From: a bacterium
GTDB lineage: Bacteria > Zhuqueibacterota > QNDG01 > DSAB01
Length of the DNA stretch: 54,106 nucleotides
Direction: 5' to 3'
NCBI GenBank assembly: GCA_011388275.1
Contig: DSAB01000019.1
Coordinates: 1-54,106, forward strand
The position numbers were made by a program, and so were the translations under genes. This document shows, piece after piece, positions 26,898 to 36,900 of this stretch (position 1 is its first letter; every line of letters starts with the position of its first letter). The notes beneath the pieces are model-generated. The model was not told where the DNA came from. It did not search any database and was given only the letters and a program-made list of their open reading frames with translations.

Positions 26898-27443
26898 TTA
26901 CTTGACGAAAATGGAAGCCGCCAAAACCGTTGTCCACAATCCGTCCTTGTGACCCACGGCTGTTTGCGTGACACTGCGCGTAGTCACGATTTGTCCGCTG
27001 ATCCTCCAGATCTCCTTTTTCTCATCATAACTTTGATCCGGATCAAAGGGTACGCCCAGAATGGTAGCCAGCATGCTCGCGGCCAGATCTTCGGCATAAT
27101 CGCTGGCTGTGGCCTCTCTCTGTCCAAAGCTGTGATGCTCGGATAAATATCCGTAATGGCTCTTATCCTTGGGTATTGCGATTCCCACGGATGCCGAAAC
27201 CAGTCGATGCGGTTCATTGGTCGCGTTGTCGCTCATGACACAGTGAATGATGGCTCCGGCTTTCAGTTTCTGCAATCCGGTTTTTCTGGGAATAAGACGG
27301 CAGTATGGAGGAAAAATACTGGATACTCGAACCAGATTCAACTGGGCGATGCCGGCATTTCTCAACGCCATTTCAAAGCTCTGCAATTTTTCTTTGTGTT
27401 TGCCGACTCCCTTGGTCAGAAAAGCTTCACTGGGTACAACCAT
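26898..27443 (-). CDS. pdaD: pyruvoyl-dependent arginine decarboxylase
   Basis: 181 aa. The self-cleavage site VRVSSIFPP is intact, with the scissile S41-S42 bond; S42 would become the pyruvoyl group. AGAIIHCVMSDN and SVGIAIPKD are further family motifs. The enzyme converts arginine to agmatine without pyridoxal phosphate. The family is best known from archaea and is also found in Chlorobi and other FCB bacteria. AAGGAG lies 8 nt before the ATG, and the pyrC stop is only 18 nt upstream, so it is probably cotranscribed with the pyrimidine genes and feeds agmatinase downstream. Confidence 0.95.
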   Translation of the reverse strand: MVVPSEAFLTKGVGKHKEKLQSFEMALRNAGIAQLNLVRVSSIFPPYCRLIPRKTGLQKLKAGAIIHCVMSDNATNEPHRLVSASVGIAIPKDKSHYGYLSEHHSFGQREATASDYAEDLAASMLATILGVPFDPDQSYDEKKEIWRISGQIVTTRSVTQTAVGHKDGLWTTVLAASIFVK

Positions 27444-27461
27444 GATGTGTTCTCCTTATGG

Positions 27462-28766
27462 CTAGCCGTTCCACCAAATGCCGGTCCCGTTGACCACACC
27501 CACGGCTTTTCCGTTCAGTTTCCAGCCATTAAAAGGTGTATTTCGGGCTCGAGACAAAAACTCATTCGCGTTGACCACCCAGGGCTTTTCAGGATCCAGT
27601 ACAGTAAAATTCGCTTTCAGCCCTTTTTTAAAACCGGGCAAGTCCAATCCAAGTATCCGGCGCGGATTCAAAGACATTTTTTCCACCAGCTGCCGAATAT
27701 CGATTATTTTCTCCTGCACCAGCCGGGTTAGTATCACACCGAGAGCGGTCTCCAGGCCGATGATGCCGAAGGCCGCCGAATCAAATTCCGTGTCCTTGTC
27801 ATCGATTGTGTGCGGCGCGTGATCCGTGGCAATCACGTCAAGCGTTCCGTCCTGAATTCCCTGAACAAGCGCTTTTCTGTCCTTTTCTGTTCTCAGAGGC
27901 GGCTTCATTTTGGCACGCGTATTGTATTCCCGTACCGCCTCTTCAGTTAAAACCAGATAATGCGGGCATGTCTCGGCAGTCACTTTGACGCCCCTCGCCT
28001 TGGCCTCACGGATGAGCCGTACGCTTCCCGCTGTGGATACATGGGCGATGTGCAGCGGACCGTCTGTATATTCGGCGACAAGCAAATCCCGTGCGACCAT
28101 GACGTCTTCACTGATGGACGGAATCCCCTTCAAGCCCAAACGAGTCGATTCCGCGCCCTCATTCATGCCGCCTGATTCCGACAGAGTCAGATCTTCACAA
28201 TGATCGATGACCGGCCTGCCCAGCATCCTTGAATATTCGAGCGCGTTTTTCAGCAGTCCGCTTCGCTCGACAGGTTTTCCGTCATCGGAAAAAGCCACCG
28301 CCCCCGCCCCCGCCATGTCACCCATCTCCGTAAGCTCTTTACCATTCAATCCTTTGCTCACGGCTCCGATTGGATGCACGTCCACAATATGATCCCGCGC
28401 CTGACGCCGAATGAATTCAATCTGGGCCCGGTTATCGATTACCGGCTGAGTGTTGGGCATGCAGGCTAAACCGGTAAATCCGCCGGCCATGGCGGCATCC
28501 GCACCGCTTTGTATCGTCTCCTTGTCTTCAAATCCGGGTTCCCTTAGATGCACATGCATATCAAACAAACCCGGAATAATGATTTTTCCCCGACAATCGA
28601 TGTTTCGGCCCTTGAAATCACAGGGCGCCTCTCCGATTCCCTGGATCACACCGTCCCTGATCCATATATCAGCCTGTTGATCCTTGTCGCCCGCGCCGAC
28701 CAAACGTCCACCTTTGAGGCACAGACTGGATTCTTTGGCTGCTTTGTTCTGGTTTTGGCTATTCAT
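27462..28766 (-). CDS. pyrC: dihydroorotase (class I)
   Basis: 434 aa amidohydrolase. The metal-binding [16 protein letters not shown], the HIAHVST and TAETCPHYL histidines and ATDHAPH with the metal Asp are all in place, as in the class I zinc dihydroorotases. It closes carbamoyl-aspartate to dihydroorotate, the third step of UMP synthesis. The ATG at 28766 overlaps the pyrB stop by 8 nt with GAGAGGGA just before it; a longer frame to 28838 would lie within pyrB. Followed 18 nt later by pdaD. Confidence 0.96.
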   Translation of the reverse strand: MNSQNQNKAAKESSLCLKGGRLVGAGDKDQQADIWIRDGVIQGIGEAPCDFKGRNIDCRGKIIIPGLFDMHVHLREPGFEDKETIQSGADAAMAGGFTGLACMPNTQPVIDNRAQIEFIRRQARDHIVDVHPIGAVSKGLNGKELTEMGDMAGAGAVAFSDDGKPVERSGLLKNALEYSRMLGRPVIDHCEDLTLSESGGMNEGAESTRLGLKGIPSISEDVMVARDLLVAEYTDGPLHIAHVSTAGSVRLIREAKARGVKVTAETCPHYLVLTEEAVREYNTRAKMKPPLRTEKDRKALVQGIQDGTLDVIATDHAPHTIDDKDTEFDSAAFGIIGLETALGVILTRLVQEKIIDIRQLVEKMSLNPRRILGLDLPGFKKGLKANFTVLDPEKPWVVNANEFLSRARNTPFNGWKLNGKAVGVVNGTGIWWNG

Positions 28767-29706
28767 TTCCCTCTCCTTCGAACTTTCCCTTTCCGCCGGC
28801 CAAAAGATAGAGCACCGACATACGCACCGCGACACCATTGGTCACCTGATCGAGTATTACCGAAAAGGGACCATCAGCCACATCCGTATCGATTTCGACT
28901 CCGCGGTTTATCGGCCCCGGGTGCAGTATGGTGACTTTCCTGTTTGTTTGTTCGAGTCGTTGACGGGTGATGCCGAAAAGCTGCCTGTACTCTCTGGTGC
29001 TGGGCAGCAAACCTCCTTTTTGACGTTCCAGTTGAATCCGAAGCACGTTCAATACATCGGCTTCCGCCAGGGCGTCTTCAATATGCGGATACACAGTCAC
29101 CCCGAGAGACTCGACTTCTCTGGGTATCAGGGTGGCAGGGCCGCAGACACCGACACAGGCGCCCAATGTTTTCAGGCCGAATATATTGGAACGAGCAACC
29201 CGGCTGTGAAGTATATCTCCGACAATGACCACTTGGAGCCCCTTTATCTTCCCCAGCCGTTCCTGAATGGTCATCATATCCAGCAACGCCTGAGTCGGAT
29301 GCTCGTGAATTCCGTCACCGGCATTCACCACGCTCGCATCGATACAGCGGGCAAGAAAATGGGGCGCTCCAGACGCCCCGTGACGCATCACCACAAAATC
29401 GATTTTCATAGCCTCAATATTGCGTATCGTATCCTTGAGGGTTTCACCCTTCAGAACACTGGAACTCGAAGTCGAGAAATTCAGCGTATCGGCGGAGAGA
29501 CGCTTTTCCGCCAATTCAAAAGAAAACCGTGTGCGCGTCGACGCTTCGTAGAACAGATTGACAATGGTCTTGCCCCGAAGTGTCGGCACCTTTGGAATCG
29601 GCCGTTTCAATACCTTTTTAAAAGAGAAAGCGGTATCCATGATAGCGCCTATCTCTTCGCGGCTGACACCATCGAGCCCCAGCAAATGGCGAGACTTTAA
29701 CTGCAT
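28759..29706 (-). CDS. pyrB: aspartate carbamoyltransferase catalytic chain
   Basis: 315 aa. [11 protein letters not shown] is the carbamoyl-phosphate loop, with [13 protein letters not shown] (catalytic Ser and Lys), HPTQALLDM and HPGPINRG also present. It joins carbamoyl phosphate and aspartate. No pyrI regulatory chain is seen, as usual where PyrR controls the operon. The ATG at 29706 has AGGGG 8 nt upstream and begins 22 nt after the pyrR stop; an in-frame ATG 39 nt earlier would overlap pyrR. Confidence 0.97.
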   Translation of the reverse strand: MQLKSRHLLGLDGVSREEIGAIMDTAFSFKKVLKRPIPKVPTLRGKTIVNLFYEASTRTRFSFELAEKRLSADTLNFSTSSSSVLKGETLKDTIRNIEAMKIDFVVMRHGASGAPHFLARCIDASVVNAGDGIHEHPTQALLDMMTIQERLGKIKGLQVVIVGDILHSRVARSNIFGLKTLGACVGVCGPATLIPREVESLGVTVYPHIEDALAEADVLNVLRIQLERQKGGLLPSTREYRQLFGITRQRLEQTNRKVTILHPGPINRGVEIDTDVADGPFSVILDQVTNGVAVRMSVLYLLAGGKGKFEGEGNE

Positions 29707-29728
29707 ATTATGACCCCTGTGCTGAACA

Positions 29729-30265
29729 TTACGGTACGATAACAATCACCTTCTCTTCGCCGTCGACTTCCTGAAGTTTGACCTGCACCTCTTCACCCTG
29801 AGCCGTCGGAACGTTTTTACCCACATAATCAGCCTTCACTGGCAGCTCCCGATGTCCCCGGTCGACAAGAACGGCCAATTGGATGGAAGCCGGCCTCCCC
29901 AGATCCATCAGGGCGTCCAATGCGGCCCTGATGGTTCGGCCCGTGTACAATACATCATCCACGAGAATAACTTTACGGTCTGTAATATCAAAATCGATGT
30001 CCGTTTCCTGTACCACTGGACTCTCGGCCAACCGCTGAAAATCATCCCGATACAGCGTAATATCCAGAATGCCGATCGGTACCCTGACGCCTTCCAGTTT
30101 TTGTATGCTTCGCTGGATGCGTCCGGCCAGCACATCCCCCCGGTTTCGGATTCCCACAATCACCAGCTCTCCGGTACCCTGATTCCGCTCCAGTATTTCA
30201 TGAGTCAGGCGCTGCAGAGTCCGGTTGAGTCCATGGGAGTCCATCAGTTCGGCTTTAATTTTCAT
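29729..30265 (-). CDS. pyrR: PyrR, pyrimidine operon RNA-binding attenuator/uracil phosphoribosyltransferase
   Basis: 178 aa of type I phosphoribosyltransferase fold. The PRPP loop [20 protein letters not shown] and the PyrR-specific [20 protein letters not shown] with IPTS-like [10 protein letters not shown] are present. PyrR binds a leader RNA hairpin when UMP is high and promotes termination. The leader of this gene carries a matching site and terminator (30295-30383), so the protein very probably controls its own operon: pyrB, pyrC and, by read-through, pdaD and speB. Confidence 0.96.
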   Translation of the reverse strand: MKIKAELMDSHGLNRTLQRLTHEILERNQGTGELVIVGIRNRGDVLAGRIQRSIQKLEGVRVPIGILDITLYRDDFQRLAESPVVQETDIDFDITDRKVILVDDVLYTGRTIRAALDALMDLGRPASIQLAVLVDRGHRELPVKADYVGKNVPTAQGEEVQVKLQEVDGEEKVIVIVP

Positions 30266-30294
30266 GTAGCCCTTCCTTCGGTATTCGTTTTTAT

Positions 30295-30329
30295 AAAAAA
30301 AAGCCTCCCTGCGAGTCTGACAAGGAAGC
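30295..30329 (-). terminator. intrinsic terminator of the pyr attenuator
   Basis: GCUUCCUUG (30329-30321) pairs with CAGGGAGGC (30311-30303) in a 9-bp stem with two G-U pairs and a 9-nt loop, followed directly by U8 (30302-30295). Its 3' half overlaps the antiterminator strand. Confidence 0.85.
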
Positions 30330-30383
30330 GTTTCTCTGCTTTTCCGTTCCCCTTTCAGACCTCGCAGGATCCGATTAAAGGGG
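30295..30383 (-). promoter_or_regulatory. PyrR-type transcription attenuator leader
   Basis: Three mutually exclusive RNA structures can be drawn on the minus strand. (1) PyrR-binding anti-antiterminator 30383-30349: arms CCCCUUU and AAAGGGG enclose UCCUGCGAGGUC, close to the Bacillus PyrR consensus UCCNGNGAGGYU. (2) Antiterminator: CCUGCGAGGUCUGA (30368-30355) pairs with UCAGACUCGCAGG (30320-30308), with one bulged G. (3) Terminator 30329-30303 followed by eight U. Forming (1) destroys (2) and frees (3). This is the order known from Bacillus pyr leaders. The predicted transcript start is near 30393, so the leader is about 128 nt. Confidence 0.85.
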
Positions 30384-30399
30384 TTGTTTGGATGGTTTT

Positions 30400-30428
30400 A
30401 TTATACGGATAATGTGTCATATTGTCAA
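30400..30428 (-). promoter_or_regulatory. consensus promoter of the pyrRBC-pdaD-speB operon
   Basis: Minus strand TTGACA (30428-30423), exactly 17 nt, TATAAT (30405-30400): a perfect match to the sigma70/sigmaA consensus at both boxes. The -35 overlaps the last codons of the upstream DUF4416 gene. Confidence 0.9.
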
Positions 30429-30982
30429 GGTTTTTTTCTTTTTCCGTTCGAAGGGATTACTGCCTCTTTTCTCTGTTTTTTAAAGGATTCACGAATCGAT
30501 AAAAAAACGTTCTCATAATCGCCCCTTTTAAAATCCGGAAAACTCCACGGATACGGTTCGAAATGTCCCTTTCGGTAACGCAGCGTCAAATCAGCCCATA
30601 CGCCCTGGTCCAGATAGATCTTTTGACCGTTATACTTGCATGAAGCCAGGACAAATTTGTCAAAATCCATCACACCAGGGTCCAGATTGACCTTACGTTT
30701 TCCTTCCAGGGCCAATTCCTCCTCAATGTGATTGGTTTTGATTTTGATGGATGCCAGTGAACCGGGATGGACCAGTTCGCCGAAAGAGGCAAAACGGCGG
30801 TAGATGCGGGCTCCCATCTCCGGTTTGTAATAATCGGAAACTCGAAACGGAAAAATATCACTCACCGAGTCCACGCTTCCGAAGACTTCCTCCATCATTT
30901 CGAATGCACCGCGCAGACGCCCCGCGTCACTGTACAGGATGCCGATGATGAGTTTGACGGGTTCAGGTGATTCGGGAATCAT
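30425..30982 (-). CDS. DUF4416 family protein
   Basis: 185 aa soluble protein. Recognisable family features are PVKLIIGILYSD at the start, DYYKPEMG, NLDPGVMDFDKFVLAS, IYLDQGVWADLTL and PYPWSFPDF near the end. The family is widespread in deep-branching and anaerobic bacteria and has no assigned function. Gene context gives little: it sits between the N-acetyltransferase/kinase run and the pyr operon, and its stop codon lies in the pyr promoter. AGG about 8 nt before the ATG. Confidence 0.85.
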   Translation of the reverse strand: MIPESPEPVKLIIGILYSDAGRLRGAFEMMEEVFGSVDSVSDIFPFRVSDYYKPEMGARIYRRFASFGELVHPGSLASIKIKTNHIEEELALEGKRKVNLDPGVMDFDKFVLASCKYNGQKIYLDQGVWADLTLRYRKGHFEPYPWSFPDFKRGDYENVFLSIRESFKKQRKEAVIPSNGKRKKP

Positions 30983-31039
30983 GATCTTTACCTGGTTGAC
31001 AGGAACAATCGATCTGGAACGAACCTCGTAGCAATGAGC

Positions 31040-31891
31040 TCAAATCATGGTCCTTTTCCGGTTGACTGCCAAAGCCGCCAGAGCCTCTTCCAGCACATTG
31101 GGTTCAATACCGAAAACCGATTCGATAACAGCATGATACCGGGATTGAATATTCATACTCTCTTTGCAGTGAAAAGAGGTCTGACGCATATAGTGATTGT
31201 GTATATAGACCATGCCATCCTTGTCCAGACGGTTCAGACACAGTCCGTTCATCGAATTCCATCGAAATGAATCGAGCCAACGGGAAAGAAAAACATCGGG
31301 CGGAACAGGTAGCTCGCTGAACGAATATCTCCACTTTTTTCCCCCCCTGTTGAAAGTGCTGACTCGAAAGACCGATTGCTCATTATCGAATGAAACTTCG
31401 AGCCCCGTAAACGGGGTTCTGAACACATTTCGCTTTTCGTGACAAAGAAGCATGGGTTCGTTCAGAAGATAACCGGGGTCCACGAGAAAGTGTCTGCCCT
31501 GCATCAGCACAACCAGCGCGCAGTGAACGTTTCGACCGCGACGCATGTCCGCCATGACCGGATAACATTCGTATCCGGTGATGCATAAAATGGATTGCAA
31601 CAGAAAAGTCAGAGAAAAGCAGGTTCCGCCCAGCTGTTGACTCCTATACGATTCCATGACCTCAAGAGGCAGACGAACGCGCTGAATATCTTCGAGAAAT
31701 TGCCCGTACTTGATGATCTTGCTGAGATTCTCATAAGGTATGCGGGAAAAAACCGACAGGATACGGCGCAGAAATTCCAAATCGGGTTTTCCGGCCCTGA
31801 AACCGGCCGTCTCGAAAAAAAGAGCGACTGCTTCTTTCTGCCGGTAAGGATTGAGTTCGATGAGTTTGGATTCTTCCTTGTCCTGATTCAT
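31040..31891 (-). CDS. arylamine N-acetyltransferase-like protein
   Basis: 283 aa with the cysteine-protease-like triad of the NAT family: C91 in GGTCFS, H123 in NVHCALVV and D138 in VDPGY. RIPYENLSKI near residue 50 is another family hallmark. NATs move an acetyl or other acyl group from CoA to an amine; the bacterial relatives also build amides in natural products. The true substrate is unknown. It begins 30 nt after the hybrid kinase gene on the same strand, so may be cotranscribed with it; no strong Shine-Dalgarno site is visible. Confidence 0.85.
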   Translation of the reverse strand: MNQDKEESKLIELNPYRQKEAVALFFETAGFRAGKPDLEFLRRILSVFSRIPYENLSKIIKYGQFLEDIQRVRLPLEVMESYRSQQLGGTCFSLTFLLQSILCITGYECYPVMADMRRGRNVHCALVVLMQGRHFLVDPGYLLNEPMLLCHEKRNVFRTPFTGLEVSFDNEQSVFRVSTFNRGGKKWRYSFSELPVPPDVFLSRWLDSFRWNSMNGLCLNRLDKDGMVYIHNHYMRQTSFHCKESMNIQSRYHAVIESVFGIEPNVLEEALAALAVNRKRTMI

Positions 31892-31921
31892 TTTTTTTCG
31901 GCAATGCCTGTTATCTATGTC

Positions 31922-33859
31922 TTATCGACCGAGCACTTCCTGAATGGACACGATCAGCTCATCCAGATTGAAAGGTTTTTTCAAAAAACGATATCCTTTC
32001 TTTCTGATCTCATCCCACATCGATTTCGGACCGGTATACCCGCTTGAAAGAATGGAAGGGAGATTCGGATTCTGTTTATGAACGGATTCCACAAACTCGA
32101 AGCCGTTTCCGTCTGGCAGGACCACGTCACAGAAAATCAGGTCAAAGGCCATTCCCCTGTTGATCATTTCGCGGGCCTCTTTGATATTCGCGGCCATCGA
32201 AACCTCAAAACCGGAACCCTTGAGCGCCGCGTCGAGAAAGATCCTCACCCCTTGTTCATCTTCTACTACCAGCACTTTTCGGCCTCCGCCGTCGAGGCGC
32301 CGTACTTTCGGCTCCGAGTCCGAACGGGTCAGAATATCTTCATAAACAAGCGGAAGATACATATAAAAAGTCGTTCCTTTCCCAGGCTTGCTGGAAACAC
32401 GGATCCAGCCGTCGTGCTGTTTGACAATTCCATACACTACTGAAAGACCCAATCCGGTTCCCTTTCCCGGTGTTTTGGTACTGAAAAAGGGCTCGAAAAT
32501 ATGAGGGATCACTTCCTCCGACATTCCCTCCCCGGTGTCACCGACAGTCATGCAGACAAATGTTCCGGAACGGGCTTCGGGCATGCTTTCCACATCATCG
32601 GCTTGTATTTGTATCTGACGGGTCCCGATTGTCAAGCTTCCCCCCTCGGGCATGGCATCGCGTGCATTCACCGCCAGGTTCATGATGATCTGTTCAATGG
32701 TTCCGCGGTCTCCATAGATGGGATCCAGGTTGGCGTCCAGATGGGTAACGAGTCTGACATCTTCGCCAATGAGCAGTTTCAGCATCTTGGTCATTCGGCG
32801 TATCACATCGTTGAGAGGAACCGCTCCGAAATTCATGGGCTGTTTTCTTGAGAACAGGAGCAGCTGATTGGTCAGATCAGCCGCCCGCTCGGCCGCGCTT
32901 TCAATTTCGACCAGACCCTGAAAAAGCTCGTTACTGTCGTCTATTTTCATCATGGCCAGATTGGTGTTGCCCTCGATAACAGTCAGAAGGTTGTTGAAAT
33001 CATGGGCGATTCCTCCGGCCAGAAGCCCGATGGCTTCCATTTTCTGCGCATGCAGCAGCTGCGCATGGATCTTTTCCTTCTCGTCTTCCACCAGACGCCG
33101 CTCCGTAATATCCTTGAAAACCAGGACCACACCCATCACCTTGCCATCCGAACCGATCAGAGGCGCGATACAGTCATCGATCGGTATTTCCTTTGTCTGT
33201 TCCCGGGGTTTGATGATGATATCCGGAAGATGAAGAACTTTTTTCCATTGAATGACATCCCGAATCAGACGATTCAGATCGATCCGGATACCTTTCGATT
33301 CCAGTACGATGAGTTCTGGCAGAGAGCGGGATCGTGCCTGTTCCAGCTTGCAGCCAGTCAGCATTTCAGCAACGGAGTTCATGAAATCAATCTTTCCGTG
33401 AATATCAACGACCACAACTCCGTCACCGATGCTCTTTAAAATGGTCGAAAGCCAGGCTTCTTTCTCCCTAACCTTGCGGTCCATGGCGTGTTTGTACAGT
33501 GCCATCTCAATGGTGCTTTTCAGCTCTCTTTCCGTAAAAGGCTTAAGAATATAACCGAAAGGACCCGTCGTTTTCGCCTGCTCGAGTGTCTTCTCATCAG
33601 CGTAAGCGGTTACATAGATCACCGGAATATCGAACTCTTCTTTGATACGTTGTGCCGTATCAATACCGGTCATCATCCCTTTCAGAACAATATCCATCAA
33701 AACCAGATCCGGATGAAGCACCTGACAATAGCGCAGCGCTTCGGGACCCGTTGACGCGTGTCCGATTATTTCATATCCCTGACGGGTCAAAGTGCCGGCA
33801 AGATCTTCGGCCACGATAATCTCGTCTTCAACAATGACCAGTCTGTTCTTGGCCGCCAT
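31922..33859 (-). CDS. soluble hybrid histidine kinase REC-PAS-HisKA-HATPase-REC
   Basis: 645 aa with no membrane segment. An N-terminal receiver (D56 in VLMDIVL), a PAS domain (about 135-255), a dimerisation/phosphoacceptor helix (H286 in GGIAHDFNN), an ATPase domain with NLAVNARDAM, DTGEGM and GKGTGLGLS, and a C-terminal receiver (D578 in IFCDVVLPDG). Phosphate probably passes from H286 to D578, while the N-terminal receiver takes input from another kinase. The catalytic half is strongly similar to that of the larger kinase encoded just upstream, so the two are paralogues. No DNA-binding response regulator or separate HPt gene is in view. AAGGA lies 7 nt before the ATG at 33859; an upstream in-frame ATG at 33874 lacks one. 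Confidence 0.93.
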   Translation of the reverse strand: MAAKNRLVIVEDEIIVAEDLAGTLTRQGYEIIGHASTGPEALRYCQVLHPDLVLMDIVLKGMMTGIDTAQRIKEEFDIPVIYVTAYADEKTLEQAKTTGPFGYILKPFTERELKSTIEMALYKHAMDRKVREKEAWLSTILKSIGDGVVVVDIHGKIDFMNSVAEMLTGCKLEQARSRSLPELIVLESKGIRIDLNRLIRDVIQWKKVLHLPDIIIKPREQTKEIPIDDCIAPLIGSDGKVMGVVLVFKDITERRLVEDEKEKIHAQLLHAQKMEAIGLLAGGIAHDFNNLLTVIEGNTNLAMMKIDDSNELFQGLVEIESAAERAADLTNQLLLFSRKQPMNFGAVPLNDVIRRMTKMLKLLIGEDVRLVTHLDANLDPIYGDRGTIEQIIMNLAVNARDAMPEGGSLTIGTRQIQIQADDVESMPEARSGTFVCMTVGDTGEGMSEEVIPHIFEPFFSTKTPGKGTGLGLSVVYGIVKQHDGWIRVSSKPGKGTTFYMYLPLVYEDILTRSDSEPKVRRLDGGGRKVLVVEDEQGVRIFLDAALKGSGFEVSMAANIKEAREMINRGMAFDLIFCDVVLPDGNGFEFVESVHKQNPNLPSILSSGYTGPKSMWDEIRKKGYRFLKKPFNLDELIVSIQEVLGR

Positions 33860-33952
33860 GACTTGTCCTTTCATGGTTGAGACAAACCGATTTATTGAAG
33901 TCGGCGTTCTATCAATCAGTGTATGCGAATACGCACTCCGCGTGTCCAGGCT

Positions 33953-36900
33953 TCAGTCGGCGATAACCTGTTTCACCGTACGAAGCAGTTCGATGAGGGA
34001 ATAGGGTTTTTGCAAAAAACGATATCCCCTCTCCTTGATAACGGGCCACTGAGATTTATGATCCGTGTACCCGCTGGACAAAAGCACTTCCAGATCCGGT
34101 TTTCGAGTCAGCAGTTCTTCGACGAGTTCAATGCCGTTTTTATCAGGCAAAACCACATCGCTGAATATCAGCTTGAACCGCCGGTTCTGTTTTTCGAAGA
34201 TTTCCAGGGCCTCCCAGGCGTTTTTGGCGGTAAAAACTTCATATCCGCTTGACGAAAGCGCTCGTTCCGTGAACCGCATCACACTCTCTTCATCTTCAAT
34301 GATCAGAATTCTTTCACGATTCCCCTTCAATTCTTCGACTGTAGACAGCCTGGCGCTCTCTTCGTGAGGCTGAACCGGAACGGCCGGCAGATAGATCTTG
34401 AAAATCGTGCCGTTCTCTTTCTCGCTGTAGACCGTGATCCATCCCTCATGCTGTTTGATGATTCCATAGACCACGGACAGCCCCAGTCCGGTGCCCTTGC
34501 CCGGTCCCTTGGTGCTGAAAAAAGGATCAAATATTCGTGGTAGTATCGCTTTATCGATTCCGGTGCCCATGTCTTCCATAATGAGACAAACATACCGGCC
34601 TTCACGAGCGTCCGGCATGCTGGCCGCCGTCTCCGTGTCCAGAACCACGTTTCGTGTTCGTATGGTCAATTCACCCCCGGCAGGCATGGCATCTCTGGCG
34701 TTTACCGCCAGATTCATGATGACCTGTTCCAGGGTCCCCTTGTCCGCCCAGATCGTGGCCAGCCCGGCATAAAGATCGGTTTTGATCTGGATATCCTCTC
34801 CGATCAACCTCTTAAGCATGTTGAGCAGCCCTGAAATTGTTTTATTGATGTTGATCGGGATGAATTCCATGGGATGTTTGCGGCTGAACAGGAGAAGCTG
34901 CCTCGTCAGTTCCGCGGCTCGAATGGAAGCCTCTCTGACTTCGTTCAGTTCGGGATAAACCGGATTGTCCTTTTTCATCTGCATCATTACAATGTCATTG
35001 CACCCCTGAATGGCTGTAAGCATGTTATTGAAATCGTGAGCGATTCCACCTGCCAGAATGCCGACGGCTTCCATTTTCTGCGCCTGATGCAACTGAGTCT
35101 GCATGCGTTCCTTTTCTTTCTCGGCGGCTTTGAGCAGCGTGATGTCCGTATAGACGGAAACAGCGCCGATCAGCTCCTCCTCAACCACGATGGCTGCCGA
35201 CGAGAGAATCACATCCACCGGCGTCCCGTCCTTCCGGTATCGGACGGTTTCCAGGGGGCCTACGTTTTGACCGGTCATAATGCGTTTTGTTATATTGACC
35301 GCCTCATCCCGGGAAGCTTCATTGGCAATCAGGTCATCGGAATCCATGCCGATGACCTCTTCTCGCCTGTATCCAAACAGCGTTTCGGCATTCGGGTTCC
35401 AGTCCACGATACGGTGTCGGCTGTCCATGGTCACAATCGCATCCGGTGCCGCAGACAAAACCCCTTCCAGATACATATGCCGCTCGATGATACTGCGTTC
35501 ATTCCGTTTTCGATGAATCGCCTGGGCGACCTGTCCGGATACGAACTGAAGCAGCTCCAGATCTTTCTCCGTATAGAGACCTTCATCCGTATAACTCTGA
35601 ACCACCACCGCTCCGATTATCTCATTGCCGATCTTGAGGGGCACTCCGAGCCAGACCTGGGAAGGCGTTCCGACATTTTCAATCTCACCGGCCTCTACCA
35701 GAGCCTCGATCTCCGGATTCCTTGCCAGAAACGGTTTGTCATTTTTGATCACATAGCCGGTCAGGGTTTTGCCAGCCGGGAAGCTCGTAAAATGATCTTT
35801 CTCATCGGAAAAATAGGGCAATGTCAGCAGATCGTTCTCTTTATCGTAGAGTGTAATAAAAAAATTGGTGGTATCCAGAATGCGCTCCAGGACTTTTTGC
35901 ATGGACTTGAAAAGGGTTTCCAGATCTTCCGACGCGTTAGCCGAATCGGCGATCTCATACAATACACTCTGAATCCGTTCCGCTCTTTTCTTTTCCGTGA
36001 TGTTCCTCACAATACCCTGTACCACCGATTCCCCCTGCAAGGTCATCCGATTCGAGGAAACTTCGGCATTGAGCACGGTTCCATCTTTACGCAGAAAATC
36101 GATTTCGAATTCCACATTGCCGGATTTGACAATAGTTTCAAACGCCTCGCGGCTCTTGTCCATCGCATATTTGGGATGAAGATCCATGATATTCATGCTT
36201 TTCATCTCTGCTTTATCGTACCCGCAGAGCTCAAGAGCCTTCTGATTGACATCGAGTATCCGGCCTTTCAGATCATGAAGAAAGATGGCATCATTGGAGA
36301 AATTAAACAGGCTTTGATACCGTTCCTTGTTTTCAATCAGGGCCTGTTCCGACAGCTTGCGCTCTGTGATATCTTCGATGCTGCCGCTGAAATAGGCCAC
36401 ACCGCCTTTTTCATCCCGAACTACCTGCCCGGTATCGTGAACCCAGATCTTTTTACCCTGAAAGGTCTTCATCTCCGTCTCATTGACGTTGACGCAGCCG
36501 CTTTGATCCCACTGTGTCAGCTGGGCCTGCCGCTCTTCGTCGCTCAGGTAATACGACCGGGCGTTTGTTTTCAGCAGATCTTCGACACACGAATGCCCCA
36601 AAATACAAGCCATGGCCGGATTGGCATGTAAAAACCGGCCGTCCCAGGTGGTCTGATAGATTCCGATGGGAAGCTGGTCAGTCAGTGTCCGGTACTTGGC
36701 TTCGCTTTTCTGAAGAGCCGACACCGCGTTCTTCTTTTCGGTGACATCCTGAGCGATACCCTGTATGGCCCAGGGTTTTCCCTTTCGGTAGATGAGCGCT
36801 CCTTCGGTCTCCACGCAGATGATTGTACCGTCTTTTCTGCGAATGTTGTATTGCGTCGGTTTTTTCTGATGGCCAGCCTGAATGAGTTCATCGATCACTC

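Noticed and set aside
34874-36631. Long 585-codon plus-strand frame
   Set aside because: It lies wholly antisense to the PAS/GAF part of the giant kinase and encodes no recognisable domain.
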